A stretch of DNA of 64,000 nucleotides, taken from positions 1-64,000 of the forward strand of contig JBLHGU010000001.1 in NCBI GenBank assembly GCA_047615875.1, written 5' to 3'. The notes beneath the pieces were generated by a model. It did no database searches. It worked only from the letters and a program-made list of their open reading frames with translations, and had not been told where the DNA came from. The DNA is from JBLHGU01 sp047615875 (GTDB taxonomy: Bacteria > Pseudomonadota > Gammaproteobacteria > Arenicellales > CAJQKF01). How positions within the stretch are numbered: position 1 is the stretch's first letter; the number at the start of each line of letters is the position of its first letter. Positions 9,528 through 19,141 of the stretch are shown piece after piece. Both the position numbers and the translations under genes were made by a program.

Positions 9528-9662
9528 CCATGGCACAGTACTGACTGTTCTCGACTGACACAATACTTGCGCAGGAATTCCTTGAGTTAGGGGGAGTGGT
9601 TTTGACTCAACTCCGAAGAGTTCCGTGGCAAGCTTTAATTGCGGATTAATTATAGAAGGGTT

Positions 9663-10172
9663 TTAGCCCGTGGCAGCCATCGGCATATCATTTTCAATGT
9701 CAGAGTAAGTTTGCCAGTAAAAGTCCGCATCCGTCGCACTCATTTTTCCATACCAGCTCATATAGGCTGCAGATTGTCGAAGTAGATAATCCTTATGGTT
9801 ACGCACCCAGGTTTCGAAACACCAGTCAGTCATTTCTGGGGCAGGCATATTATTTTCGCTAAAGAACGAGGCCAACACTGTTTCGCCTGAATCCAGCTTT
9901 ACGTAGCAGGGAGCCAGTGCATATTCTTCACCCTCGTAAAACAAAATTCTATCCAGTTGTGCTTTAGATAGTCCACAAAGCAATTGCCCTGAGGCGATAC
10001 GACTCTCATCGACAACCAACATCGGGTAGTCCTCATGAGGAAGCCTGGCCACACGAAAGTTTTCCAGTTTGCAGGACACCATTGACAGCCGGTCGGTGTT
10101 TTCTTCCAGAACACAAGCCACAACATCCCAGTCCATCAGGGATCCGAAACAAAATAGTGGTGCTTGATTCAT
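9663..10172 (-). CDS. AIG2/gamma-glutamylcyclotransferase-like protein
   Basis: A 169-residue protein opening with LFCFGSLMD, equivalent to the YGxL substrate loop of the gamma-glutamylcyclotransferase fold. A central LDRILFYEGEEYALAPCYVKL supplies the conserved Y..G.EY..... signature, including the probable catalytic glutamate. Members act on gamma-glutamyl amines or peptides or are of unknown role. ATG at 10172 has a GAGAG ribosome-binding site; the longer TTG start at 10187 is less likely. The substrate is not inferable here. Confidence 0.7.
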   Translation of the reverse strand: MNQAPLFCFGSLMDWDVVACVLEENTDRLSMVSCKLENFRVARLPHEDYPMLVVDESRIASGQLLCGLSKAQLDRILFYEGEEYALAPCYVKLDSGETVLASFFSENNMPAPEMTDWCFETWVRNHKDYLLRQSAAYMSWYGKMSATDADFYWQTYSDIENDMPMAATG

Positions 10173-10385
10173 GGCGCAGTCTCTCAAATTGGAGGCCGAA
10201 TTGTATGGAATATAATATTATTTGCAATAGCGTGACTGTTGTTGAAGGCTGATTCGAGGTGTAAAAAGCGACTATTTGTGGGTGTTTTTCGAAATTCAAC
10301 TAATCTTGATGCTGAATGGCCGAGCGCCACGATTCTGCTGGCATGCTTTATAATAGGCGCATCCGATTCCAACTGTTAAATCGTC

Positions 10386-11210
10386 ATGCTAATAAAAAGT
10401 TTTCAGCAAGTAGAAGCCTCTGGAGAGATTGTTCCAATCTCCCACGGAAAATCCACCGCAGTTCGCGTATTGCTTAAATCTGATGGAATGGGCTTTAGTC
10501 TATCGGAAGCACGCTGCGGCGCGCGCAACCGATCTTCGTTGTGGTACAAAAATCATTGGGAAGCAAATTATGTGCGGGCAGGTTCTGGTAGCTTGATCGA
10601 TCGGGATAGAGGCAAAGAGTGGCCGCTCAAGCCAGGCGACCTGTACTGTGTGGGGCCTAACGACAGACACAGTGTTGCCAATTCAGATGACCCTCTTCGT
10701 ATTATTAGTGTCTTTAATCCACCTATTGAAGGGCCGGAAACACATGATGAAGATGGCGCCTATCCTCCCACCGGTGAATTGCCTCCACGCACAGACCCCA
10801 TGTTTGTTAGAGGTATAAGTGACGTTCGTGCCGCCGGTGGAGAAAAAATTCTGGTGGATGGTAATGTCAGAGCGCTTAGGTTGTTAACCTCCCATGATCA
10901 AATGGGGTTTTCGCTATCCGAAGTGCACGTGAAGGCTAGCAGCCAACTAGATCTCTGGTACAAGCATCATTGGGAGGCCAATCTGGTTCTTGAGGGAGAG
11001 CTTCTAGTTACTCATCGACAAACTGGCGAGCAACATAAGCTTTCCTTTGGAGATGTCTATTGTGTTGGTCCGAATGACCCGCATCGTCTGGAGCCACAGA
11101 CTGATGTCAAATTGTTGGCCATTTTCAACCCGCCACTAAATGGTGATGAAAAGCATGATGCGGATGGCGCTTACCCACCCACAGGTCCGGTGCCGTCAGG
11201 ACCAGGCTAG
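10386..11210 (+). CDS. tandem-duplicated ectoine-synthase-like cupin (EctC-EctC)
   Basis: A 274-residue protein of two full EctC-like cupin domains in tandem (about 1-132 and 140-268). Each has the EctC signature: DGMGFSLSE / DQMGFSLSE, LWYKNHWEANY / LWYKHHWEANL, DLYCVGPNDRH / DVYCVGPNDPH, and a closing FNPP..G.E.HD.DGAYPPTG. The residues corresponding to the EctC iron ligands Glu57, Tyr85 and His93 are present in both halves (E59/Y87/H95 and E197/Y225/H233). Ordinary EctC is about 130 residues and cyclises N-gamma-acetyl-diaminobutyrate to ectoine. No ectA, ectB or ectD is nearby, so the substrate may be imported or different. I know solitary EctC proteins; a fused tandem is unusual. Confidence 0.85.
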   Translation: MLIKSFQQVEASGEIVPISHGKSTAVRVLLKSDGMGFSLSEARCGARNRSSLWYKNHWEANYVRAGSGSLIDRDRGKEWPLKPGDLYCVGPNDRHSVANSDDPLRIISVFNPPIEGPETHDEDGAYPPTGELPPRTDPMFVRGISDVRAAGGEKILVDGNVRALRLLTSHDQMGFSLSEVHVKASSQLDLWYKHHWEANLVLEGELLVTHRQTGEQHKLSFGDVYCVGPNDPHRLEPQTDVKLLAIFNPPLNGDEKHDADGAYPPTGPVPSGPG

Positions 11211-11224
11211 TTTTCATTGTGGGA

Positions 11225-11935
11225 TCAGTTTTGGATAATTCCCGCGACTAAACCAATTAGTCCACCAAATACGCCACCCCAAACAACTAACCAGCCCAGA
11301 TGCTTGTGTATCATTTGCTGCACAATTTCTTTGACCAGCTGTGGTGTTAATTCTTCCAGACGTTGTTCGATAATTAATTCAATTCTATCGCGTATGCCAG
11401 CATCGGCATTGGATGAGCGAAGAGTTTCGACGAGGGTAGTTTGAAACTTTTCGCTTTGCGATAAATCGACTAATGATTGCCGCATTTTTTCAATAAAAGC
11501 AGGTTTGAGTGGCTCCAGAGCTTGTATGCCACCGACCATGCCCAGCATGCTGCCAAAGGATGACTCCTGAACCGTCTGCACCAGGGCATCGAAGGAAGGC
11601 GATAAATCGACTGATTCCAAAACCCCTGATAGATCAATTCCGGAATGGTCACTGTCTGCGCCAGAAACGAATCGTTCTATATTTTCATCAGTGAAAAACT
11701 GATTCATCATCAACGCGCGAATGCCACTGCGAAATTCCTTGAAATGACTTGGCACAACGCCAGAGCCGTACAATCCAGGCACCTTCTCAAATAGCATATG
11801 TACGGCCAGCCAGTTGGTAATTGCACCGGACAATGCGAACAGGCCAACACTGGTTACTAAAATCTGGTCAGTCGTTAGACCCACTACTAGTACCAGGGCG
11901 GCCAATAAATTGGAAATTAGACTCTTGTTCAACAT
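11225..11935 (-). CDS. DUF445 membrane protein
   Basis: A 236-residue protein with an N-terminal hydrophobic pair (LLAALVLVVGL, TSVGLFALSGAITNWLAVHMLF), the conserved GAITNWLAVxMLF motif of DUF445, a long amphipathic helical middle and a C-terminal transmembrane helix (WLVVWGGVFGGLIGLVAGIIQ). Length and architecture match the short DUF445 proteins. Function unknown. Convergent with the EctC-like gene. Confidence 0.8.
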   Translation of the reverse strand: MLNKSLISNLLAALVLVVGLTTDQILVTSVGLFALSGAITNWLAVHMLFEKVPGLYGSGVVPSHFKEFRSGIRALMMNQFFTDENIERFVSGADSDHSGIDLSGVLESVDLSPSFDALVQTVQESSFGSMLGMVGGIQALEPLKPAFIEKMRQSLVDLSQSEKFQTTLVETLRSSNADAGIRDRIELIIEQRLEELTPQLVKEIVQQMIHKHLGWLVVWGGVFGGLIGLVAGIIQN

Positions 11936-12180
11936 TCAATACCTTTGAATAAACGGAGTATTGGTGGAATGGGGCTTTAGTTACGGCGGCGGATTGTAAC
12001 AGTCCAGGCAAACAAATGGATTACCCAGGTGAGACGAAGTTAGATGCTGCGGATTGTGTACCTGGACGCAAGACTTTGCTGATTGCTATTATTGAGGTTC
12101 TAGTGTGGTAATGTCATATGAATTCAATTTGGCCTCGTATTATTTAACCCTGAGAGATGTAGTCGACCGACTCAATACCA

Positions 12181-13395
12181 ATGAATACATTAGAAACTTG
12201 TTGGAAAGACCGCCTGGGGAAACTCGCAACACAGCGAAAAGATCGCCTTGTAGAGGTAATGCGTAAGACAAATTTACCCGCACTACTGGTGCTGGATTCA
12301 GTCAATATTATGTATGCCACCGGCGCCAGCAATATGACTATATTCTCCATCAGAACGCCTGCCCGGTATTTGCTCATACTTGCCGATGGCCCAACTATTT
12401 TGTTTGAGTATTTTGGCAGCGAACATCTGGCCAAAAATTTGACCACAATTGACGAAGTCAGGCCAGCAAGGGGGCTTTGTTACGTAAGTTCTGGAGGTGA
12501 CCCGGTTGCTCAGGCCAGGGGGCTGGCTACAGAAATATCGAATATTTTTAAAGATCTGGACCTTTCCGTGGATCAATTGGCCATTGATCGTTTTCCCATT
12601 GCCTGTATAGATGCATTGCGTTCGGAAGGATATACGTTGACCGATGCAGATGCGATATTCAGTGCTGCGAGGAGAGTTAAACTTGCCGGGGAAATTGAAG
12701 TAATCGAAGAAGCCCTGGCAAGAGTGACACAGGCTGCAAGCGAGATGGAGTCATTGATCGAGCCGGGCAGGTCCGAGGTTGAAATTTGGGCGAATTTCCA
12801 GCGTTCTTTTCTGGCCTCCGAGGGGCGATATATTTCCACTCGTTTGTTGCAAAGCGGCAATCGAACCTATCCTTATTTTCAGGAAGCCGGGCCTCGTAAA
12901 CTCGAATCTGGCGAGTTGCTTTGCTTCGATACAGATGCCGTCGGGTTTGCTGGTTACTGCACAGACTTTTCCCGCACCTACCTTTGTGGCGATACACCAG
13001 CGAGTGCCACACAATTAGAGTTATATGGTCGAGCCCGGGAGCAACTGGATCATAATGTCGCGCTGTTTACACCGAGTGCATCCTTCGAAGAAATAGCCGC
13101 ACGAGCCTGGCCCGTGCCGCCGGAACATCAATCAAGTCGATACTATTGTATCGGCCATGGCTTGGGTATGTCTGGGGAATTTCCGAATATCCCACCTTAT
13201 GTTCCGGGTAAGCCATACCTATTGCAAGGCGAGCTACAGACAGGCATGGTGATTTGTGTGGAAAGTTATGTTGGGTCCGAAATTGCAGGGCAGGGCGTAA
13301 AGCTCGAGGACCAGTTGCTGATTACCGAGAGTGGAACAAAACGTATGAGTGCTAACGTTCCTTTTGATGAACGCTTAATGTCCAGAGAATTTTAA
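12181..13395 (+). CDS. M24-family protein related to DMSP lyase DddP
   Basis: A 404-residue pita-bread-fold (M24) protein. Stretches such as TRLLQSGNRTYPYFQEAGPR and FDTDAVGFAGYCTDFSR closely resemble DddP, the M24-type dimethylsulfoniopropionate lyase, rather than ordinary Xaa-Pro peptidases. All six metal ligands are in place (D250, D252, D262, H326, E361, E376). The aspartate six residues after the ligand histidine, which I recall as the proposed catalytic base of DddP (Asp377), is glycine here (HGLGMSG). It may therefore be a metallohydrolase or another lyase of the DddP clade. Its stop overlaps the ATG of the next gene (TAATG), implying coupled translation. Confidence 0.75.
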   Translation: MNTLETCWKDRLGKLATQRKDRLVEVMRKTNLPALLVLDSVNIMYATGASNMTIFSIRTPARYLLILADGPTILFEYFGSEHLAKNLTTIDEVRPARGLCYVSSGGDPVAQARGLATEISNIFKDLDLSVDQLAIDRFPIACIDALRSEGYTLTDADAIFSAARRVKLAGEIEVIEEALARVTQAASEMESLIEPGRSEVEIWANFQRSFLASEGRYISTRLLQSGNRTYPYFQEAGPRKLESGELLCFDTDAVGFAGYCTDFSRTYLCGDTPASATQLELYGRAREQLDHNVALFTPSASFEEIAARAWPVPPEHQSSRYYCIGHGLGMSGEFPNIPPYVPGKPYLLQGELQTGMVICVESYVGSEIAGQGVKLEDQLLITESGTKRMSANVPFDERLMSREF

Positions 13396-14372
13396 TGACG
13401 AAGCAAAAAGCGGAATGGAACTGGCGTCCAGCAGGACCTATTCTTTTATCGCCCCTGTTAGAGTGGCCTTTTAGACCCAAAGCAATTTTACAGTGGCTAA
13501 TCGCAGGCTGGCACTTATTGGGTATTCGAGTAGGTGTGTTAGTCATTGCGATACTTTCATGGTTTTACCTGCAGCCGGCACTGGAGCGTTGCGTCACTTT
13601 TCAGATAGGCTGGATTTTGGAAATCTATATTCGTAATTTGTGCCTAATGATATTGGTTGCTGGTGGCTGTCATTTGTACTTTATCACCTATAGTAAACAA
13701 GGCAACAAACTTAAGTTCGATAGTAGGGCTATGATGCGAGACAGTCGCGTGTTTCTGTTCAGTGACCAGGTAAAAGACAATATATTCTGGACGCTAGCGA
13801 GTGGTGTAACGATCTGGACCGGTTATGAAGTGTTGTTGATGTGGGGTTTCGCCAATGGCTATGCATCACTGTTGATGTGGCAGGATAATCCAGTATGGTT
13901 TATCGCACTGCTATTTTTGCAGCCTATCTGGGGTGGTTTTCATTTTCATGTGATACATAGGTTTTTGCATTGGCCGCCGGTTTATCGCCGGTTTCATTCA
14001 CTGCATCATCGAAACATAAATATCGGTCCCTGGTCCGGTTTGTCTATGCATCCAGTAGAGCATCTGCTGTATTTAAGTGGTGCGTTGATTCACTTTGTAA
14101 TTTCTTCCCATCCCATTCACCTGTTTTTTCAGTTGCAGGTTAAATCTCTAGAGGCAGTCACATCGCATACGGGTTATGAGAGTCTTTTAGCTGGAAATAA
14201 AGGTGTACTAAAAGTAGGTGACTTTTTTCATCAGCAGCATCATCGGTACTTTGAATGTAATTACGGTACGGTAGAGGTGCCAACAGATCGCTGGTTTAAC
14301 TCTTTCCACGACGGCACCGTTGAAGCCACCAGTCTGCTAAAACAACAGCGTCTCAACAGACTCAAGGGATAG
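13395..14372 (+). CDS. fatty acid hydroxylase/sterol desaturase superfamily protein
   Basis: A 325-residue membrane protein with about five hydrophobic segments and the histidine clusters of the diiron hydroxylase superfamily: HFHVIHRFLHW, FHSLHHRN, MHPVEH, and the C-terminal HQQHHRYFECNYG. These would bind a diiron centre facing the cytoplasm and hydroxylate or desaturate a lipid or sterol-like substrate. Translationally coupled to the DddP-like gene, suggesting a shared but unidentified pathway. Confidence 0.8.
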   Translation: MTKQKAEWNWRPAGPILLSPLLEWPFRPKAILQWLIAGWHLLGIRVGVLVIAILSWFYLQPALERCVTFQIGWILEIYIRNLCLMILVAGGCHLYFITYSKQGNKLKFDSRAMMRDSRVFLFSDQVKDNIFWTLASGVTIWTGYEVLLMWGFANGYASLLMWQDNPVWFIALLFLQPIWGGFHFHVIHRFLHWPPVYRRFHSLHHRNINIGPWSGLSMHPVEHLLYLSGALIHFVISSHPIHLFFQLQVKSLEAVTSHTGYESLLAGNKGVLKVGDFFHQQHHRYFECNYGTVEVPTDRWFNSFHDGTVEATSLLKQQRLNRLKG

Positions 14373-14400
14373 TTTCTTACCCAATACCGTTACTTTTTAC

Positions 14401-15174
14401 TTAGTCCGCATAGCCTGGCATTTGACGGTCAAGTACTCTTTTCATGGCCTCAAAATAAAGGTGATGACGTTGACCCTTATGGCGATCATTCTCATCTGGG
14501 GTTTGTACCTTAAGAATAGCGTCTTCGGCTATCGGTAACAGTTTCTTGCCCGTGCTCATGGCGCGAATTTGAGCGCGACATACTCTCTCTAATAAATAAA
14601 GCATGCGATAGGCTTTGGCTATAGAGTCTGCAGCTATCAGCACACCATGATTACGCATGAACATAATCTCATGCTCTCCTAATGCCTCAGCTAGATGCTC
14701 GCCTTCTTCCAGTGAATCGGCAGTGCCATTGTATTCGTCGAAATAAACCACTCTGTTATGAAAAAAGGCTGAAGTTTGGCAAGCAGGAATCAGTCGATTA
14801 TCCTCCAGCATGTTTAATGCCAGTGCCCAATTTTGATGAGTATGCAAGACTGCAGCTTTGCCACAAATGCGATGGATTGGTGCATGAATACATTGCGCGG
14901 ATAGTTCTACCAGACCTTCGCCCTCAAGGGTTTCTCCAGACTCGTTGAAAGCGATTAGGTTACTGGCGGTGGCTTCCGACCAATGTAAGCCAAATGGTAA
15001 AACCAGATAGCGATCCGAAATGCCTGGTACAGATAACGTCAGGTGGTTATCGATACCTTCTTCGAGTTCGTGAAATACTGCCAGTCTGTATGCAGCCGCC
15101 AAATCAATACGTGCTATTTGAGCTGAGTCGACAGAAGAAATTATGGGTTGAACTTGCATGCCAATTTGCCTCAT
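14401..15174 (-). CDS. class II aldolase/adducin-family protein
   Basis: A 257-residue class II aldolase fold. Zinc ligands appear as HTHQNWALAL (HxH, about residues 110-112) and the third histidine in MRNHGVLI. The substrate-side region HAPIHRIC matches the family. Length fits fuculose-phosphate-aldolase-like and adducin-like proteins, many of which have no assigned substrate. An alternative start five codons in (15159) exists. Faces the hydroxylase gene convergently. Confidence 0.75.
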   Translation of the reverse strand: MRQIGMQVQPIISSVDSAQIARIDLAAAYRLAVFHELEEGIDNHLTLSVPGISDRYLVLPFGLHWSEATASNLIAFNESGETLEGEGLVELSAQCIHAPIHRICGKAAVLHTHQNWALALNMLEDNRLIPACQTSAFFHNRVVYFDEYNGTADSLEEGEHLAEALGEHEIMFMRNHGVLIAADSIAKAYRMLYLLERVCRAQIRAMSTGKKLLPIAEDAILKVQTPDENDRHKGQRHHLYFEAMKRVLDRQMPGYAD

Positions 15175-15230
15175 TTAAATGTTGATTTCAGAAATTATAC
15201 CTAAGGGAACTTTGCAAAGCCTGGAGTTTT

Positions 15231-16472
15231 TTAAGTCTTTTTGGCTAATCCATAATGATTGACCAGCGAACCAAGGCTTAAACCGCTAACCAGTATGGAA
15301 AATGCTACCACAACAAAAGTGATTCCAACCAGAATTTCCCGCTCGGGCCCTGGAGGTAATGAAAGTGCCAGGGCAACGGATATGCCGCCCCGCAGCCCGC
15401 CCCAGGTAAGAACTTTAATCACATGGGGCGAAAACTCTCTGCCACGTTTCAGAATATTGACCAAAATTCCCAGACTTATAAAGCGCGCCAGTAAAACAAT
15501 AAGTACGCTGGCGAGCCCGAGCCACAGCAAATTTACTGACCAACTGGCGACCAGAACTTCAAGCCCGATGAGCAGGAATAATACCGCATTCAAAATTTCG
15601 TCCACCAGTTCCCAAAACGTATCGAGATGCTGACGTGTATGCTCCGACATGGCAAATTTCCTGCCCACATTGCCAATTAATAACCCAGCGATAACGGCGA
15701 AGATCGGACCTGATATGTGCAGTTGGCTGGCCAGGGCATAACCGCCGGTGATAAGCGCCAGACTTAGCAGAATTTCTATCTGAAAATTGTCGACCGTTCT
15801 AATAAGAAAGTACACCAACGAGCCTAGCACCAGTCCTAATAAAAGCCCGCCGCCAACTTCCCAACCAAATAATGTTGCAACATGGACAGCATCGGCGTCT
15901 CCTCCCGCGGCAATTTCGAGCAATACAATGAACACTACCACGCCTATGCCGTCATTGAATAAGGACTCGCCGGTAAACTTTGTTTCAAGAGTTTTCGATA
16001 CACCGAGCTTGCGTAGAATGCCTAATACCGCAATGGGATCAGTTGGTGAAATTAATGCGCCAAATATTAAACAATAAATCCACGGCAACTGTAGACCAAG
16101 CAAGCCCGCGATGAACGAAGTTAACCAGGCCACGATGAGCATGGATAAAAGCACGCCAACTGAGGCAAATATTAGAATAGTCCATTTCTGTTTTAGCAGG
16201 TCGTCCAGGTTGACGAACAAGGCGCCGGCAAATAATAGTGGCCCCAGCAAGCCTTCCAGTAAAGTCTTGTCGAAACGAATTTGATTGACTAATTGTGTGG
16301 CCACTAATCTGGACTCAAGTCCGAAAAAGTCTAGTGCGGTCAGAATTAGTGAGGCCAGCATAGCGAAGGCCATTACCCCAATAGTTGTAGGTAATTTGAG
16401 TGTGTGGTGATTTATATAGCTAAACGCTGCGGTTAATGTAAATAGTAGCGCAATAATCTGAGTGGTATTCAT
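15231..16472 (-). CDS. nhaP: NhaP-type (CPA1) Na+/H+ antiporter
   Basis: A 413-residue integral membrane protein with about 12-13 transmembrane helices and the CPA1 signatures: FGALISPTDPIAVLGILRKL (ion-binding ND/TDP helix), FTGESLFNDGIGVVVF and WGGLRGGISVALALSLP near the C-terminus. It exchanges cytoplasmic Na+ (or K+) for protons for pH and salt homeostasis. No C-terminal regulatory domain, so it is the short bacterial form. The substrate ion cannot be decided from sequence. Confidence 0.9.
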   Translation of the reverse strand: MNTTQIIALLFTLTAAFSYINHHTLKLPTTIGVMAFAMLASLILTALDFFGLESRLVATQLVNQIRFDKTLLEGLLGPLLFAGALFVNLDDLLKQKWTILIFASVGVLLSMLIVAWLTSFIAGLLGLQLPWIYCLIFGALISPTDPIAVLGILRKLGVSKTLETKFTGESLFNDGIGVVVFIVLLEIAAGGDADAVHVATLFGWEVGGGLLLGLVLGSLVYFLIRTVDNFQIEILLSLALITGGYALASQLHISGPIFAVIAGLLIGNVGRKFAMSEHTRQHLDTFWELVDEILNAVLFLLIGLEVLVASWSVNLLWLGLASVLIVLLARFISLGILVNILKRGREFSPHVIKVLTWGGLRGGISVALALSLPPGPEREILVGITFVVVAFSILVSGLSLGSLVNHYGLAKKT

Positions 16473-16525
16473 AGGTGCTCAAGTCTTAGTCGGAGTATTT
16501 ATTTTCAGGGCATCGTTCTAGCGGA

Positions 16526-17299
16526 TCAATATTGCAGATCCTCTTCAATAAAACGGCCATTTTGAATGAAGTATAAGACCTGCTTGATCACTCCAGGAGA
16601 TTGCATGATAAATGTATGGCCACGAGGTACAACTAAAAATGCCTTCATTTCTTTAAGCTTCGCGCTTTCGACGGAAACTTTGCCATCATCCGGACCGGGT
16701 ATGAAGGGAGAAAACCAGGGGTCGGAACTGGCATATCCGGTGATTATGCCAATTTCCCCACCGATTTGCTCAAGCTGAAATGGAACGCTTTCGGAATCAG
16801 TTCCAAGCTGTAGACCAGCCGGTCCCATGGTGTTTTTGAAAAGCCAGACATCTCGAAGTAGGTCGACGACTTCACTGCCCTGATTGGGTGGGCTAAGCAT
16901 GACAATACGTAATTTTTCTGAAATGGTCTGATTTTGAAAGAATTGCCGAACAAGAATCCCCCCCAGCGAGTGCGTAACAAAAGCGATATGTGGAGTGGTT
17001 CTACTTCGACACCAGGCCAGCGCAGTTGAAATATGCGATGTGGTCAACTTTTGAATCGTATCAAGGGTAGAAGGGTAGGATTTATTGTGAACCCGGAAGC
17101 CAATATCTGAAAATGCTGATTCAATGCGGTTAAAAGAATCCGACTTACGACCCAATCCATGTAGAAAAATCACGCAAGTATTTGATTTTTCGAAAATAAG
17201 CTCGCCCTTAACCTGTGTATCAGACGCTGATGCTATAGCCGTTAGCCAACTGGTAAGCACGATGCATAGCTGCAATATCAACAATAATTTTCCTGCCAT
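16526..17299 (-). CDS. secreted alpha/beta-hydrolase (lipase-like)
   Basis: A 257-residue protein with a signal peptide (MAGKLLLILQLCIVLTSWLTAIASA). The hydrolase features are the oxyanion strand FLHGLGRKSDSF, nucleophile elbow THSLGGILVRQF (serine in HSLGG) and a late His in VPRGHTFIMQS; an aspartate is available in PGPDDGKVSVESA. This matches extracellular or periplasmic PGAP1/lipase-class-2-like esterases. The natural substrate is unknown. Divergent from fabA. Confidence 0.75.
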   Translation of the reverse strand: MAGKLLLILQLCIVLTSWLTAIASASDTQVKGELIFEKSNTCVIFLHGLGRKSDSFNRIESAFSDIGFRVHNKSYPSTLDTIQKLTTSHISTALAWCRSRTTPHIAFVTHSLGGILVRQFFQNQTISEKLRIVMLSPPNQGSEVVDLLRDVWLFKNTMGPAGLQLGTDSESVPFQLEQIGGEIGIITGYASSDPWFSPFIPGPDDGKVSVESAKLKEMKAFLVVPRGHTFIMQSPGVIKQVLYFIQNGRFIEEDLQY

Positions 17300-17400
17300 A
17301 GAATAAAACCTTATTAATTAACTAATTTTTCGCTTTAATTTTGCCGATAAATCGACCATTTAGAGGTAGAATCGGCGACTTTGTATTCCGTGACAATTTA

Positions 17401-17916
17401 ATGGACCCGAAAAGCAGTTATTCTAAAGAAGACCTCCTGGCCTGTGGGCGAGGAGAATTATTTGGTGCGGGCAATGCTCAGTTGCCATTACCGCCTATGT
17501 TAATGTTCAACCGTATAACGAATATTACTACCGATGGTGGTGAAAACGGCAAAGGCGAAGTAGTCGCAGAGCTGGATATTAACCCCTCTCTGTGGTTTTT
17601 CGATTGCCATTTTCAGGGTGACCCGGTTATGCCCGGTTGTCTTGGTGTAGACGCACTGTGGCAGCTGATCGGTTTCTACCTGGGTTGGCGCGGTGGTCCA
17701 GGCCATGGCCGGGCACTGGGTGCTGGTGAAATCCGTTTTACTGGGCAAATAACCCCAGAATGCCATCTGGTTCGCTATCGGATCTCGTTTAAACGGGTCA
17801 TTATGAGACGTTTATATATGGGAATTGCTGACGGCCAGGTAGAAGTCGATGACAAGCTGATTTACACTGGTAAGGATATGCGCGTCGGATTATTTCAAAA
17901 CACCCAGTCTATGTGA
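17401..17916 (+). CDS. fabA: 3-hydroxydecanoyl-ACP dehydratase/isomerase FabA
   Basis: Introduces the cis double bond at the C10 stage of fatty acid synthesis. From ATG 17401 the protein is 171 residues and lines up with E. coli FabA from the N-terminal SYSKEDLLACGRGELFG on. Catalytic His70 and Asp84 fall exactly in FDCHFQGDPVMPGCLGVD. A TTG 60 nt upstream would add an atypical extension and is rejected. fabB follows after 7 bp, the standard gammaproteobacterial fabAB operon. Confidence 0.95.
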   Translation: MDPKSSYSKEDLLACGRGELFGAGNAQLPLPPMLMFNRITNITTDGGENGKGEVVAELDINPSLWFFDCHFQGDPVMPGCLGVDALWQLIGFYLGWRGGPGHGRALGAGEIRFTGQITPECHLVRYRISFKRVIMRRLYMGIADGQVEVDDKLIYTGKDMRVGLFQNTQSM

Positions 17917-17923
17917 GGCAGTC

Positions 17924-19141
17924 TTGAGAAGAGTAGTAGTCACCGGAATAGGTATCGTATCCAGTATTGGTAATAATCGTAGCGAGGTTTCTGAATCGTT
18001 GCGTCACGGCCGCTCCGGAATTCAATTTGATCAGTCCCATGAGGAACTCGGGTTCCGTTCACGGGTGAGTGGCCCGGTTAAGCTTGATCCCAAAGCCTTA
18101 ATCGATCGAAAACTTTATCGCTTTATGGGCGACGCCGCGGCTTATGGATATTTAGCCATGCGTGAAGCCGTGGAAGATTCAGGTTTGGAAGAATCAGAAA
18201 TTTCCCATCCCAGAACTGGCATGATTATCGGTTCCGGTGGTGGGTCACCTGAAAATATTGTTGCAGCAGCAGATATTCTTCGTGAACGTGGTGTACGACG
18301 GGTGGGGCCTTATAAAGTCACCTCATCCATGTCTAGCACCATGGCCGCTGTGGTCGGTACTGCCTATAAGATCAAGGGTGTGGGTTATTCAATTAGCTCC
18401 GCTTGCGCTACCAGCGCTCACTGTATAGGCAATGCGTCAGAACTAATCCAGATGGGCAAGCAGGATATTATGTTTGCCGGTGGTGGAGAAGAATTGCATT
18501 GGTCGTTGAGCGTACTATTCGACGGCATGGGTGCATTGTCTTCTAAATATAACGACACACCAGAAAAAGCCTCTCGAGCCTACGATGCTGACCGTGATGG
18601 GTTTGTTATTGCAGGTGGCGGTGGTGTAGTTGTTCTTGAAGAGCTGGAGCATGCCAAACAACGTGGTGCGAAGATATATGCCGAGTTGACTGGCTACGGT
18701 GCTACCTCTGATGGCTTTGATATGGTTCAACCCTCTGGTGAAGGTGCTGCTCGCTGTATGCGTCAAGCCCTGGAAACCGTTAAAAACCCGGTTCAATATT
18801 TGAATGCGCACGGTACTAGTACACCGGTTGGCGATGTAAAGGAGTTGGGTGCCATTAAGGAAGTGTTTGGCGATAACCTGCCAGCCATTGCCTCGACTAA
18901 ATCCCTTACTGGACACGCCCTGGGCGGTGCTGGGGTGAATGAAGCCATTTATTCATTGATTATGCTAGAAGAGGGTTTTCTTGCCGCCTCTGCGAATATT
19001 GATACTCTGGATCCGGAAGCTGAAGGTTGCCCTATTATTCGTGAGTTTCAGGAGAGACCTGACCTGGATACGGTGCTATCAAATAGTTTTGGCTTTGGTG
19101 GAACGAACTCTACCCTGGTGTTTAGCAAGTATCATAGTTAA
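17924..19141 (+). CDS. fabB: 3-oxoacyl-ACP synthase I FabB
   Basis: Beta-ketoacyl-ACP synthase that elongates the cis-3-decenoyl-ACP made by FabA. 405 residues; nucleophile Cys161 in SISSACATSAHC, histidines in NAHGTSTPVGD and STKSLTGHALGGAG, and the C-terminal NSFGFGGTNSTL glycine loop. The start is TTG at 17924 with GAGG upstream, the only start compatible with the N-terminal RRVVVTGIGIVSSIG motif. Immediately downstream of fabA. Confidence 0.95.
   Translation: MRRVVVTGIGIVSSIGNNRSEVSESLRHGRSGIQFDQSHEELGFRSRVSGPVKLDPKALIDRKLYRFMGDAAAYGYLAMREAVEDSGLEESEISHPRTGMIIGSGGGSPENIVAAADILRERGVRRVGPYKVTSSMSSTMAAVVGTAYKIKGVGYSISSACATSAHCIGNASELIQMGKQDIMFAGGGEELHWSLSVLFDGMGALSSKYNDTPEKASRAYDADRDGFVIAGGGGVVVLEELEHAKQRGAKIYAELTGYGATSDGFDMVQPSGEGAARCMRQALETVKNPVQYLNAHGTSTPVGDVKELGAIKEVFGDNLPAIASTKSLTGHALGGAGVNEAIYSLIMLEEGFLAASANIDTLDPEAEGCPIIREFQERPDLDTVLSNSFGFGGTNSTLVFSKYHS

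Noticed and set aside
12181..13395. Functional DMSP lyase DddP
   Set aside because: The aspartate proposed as catalytic base is glycine, so the lyase name is not given.
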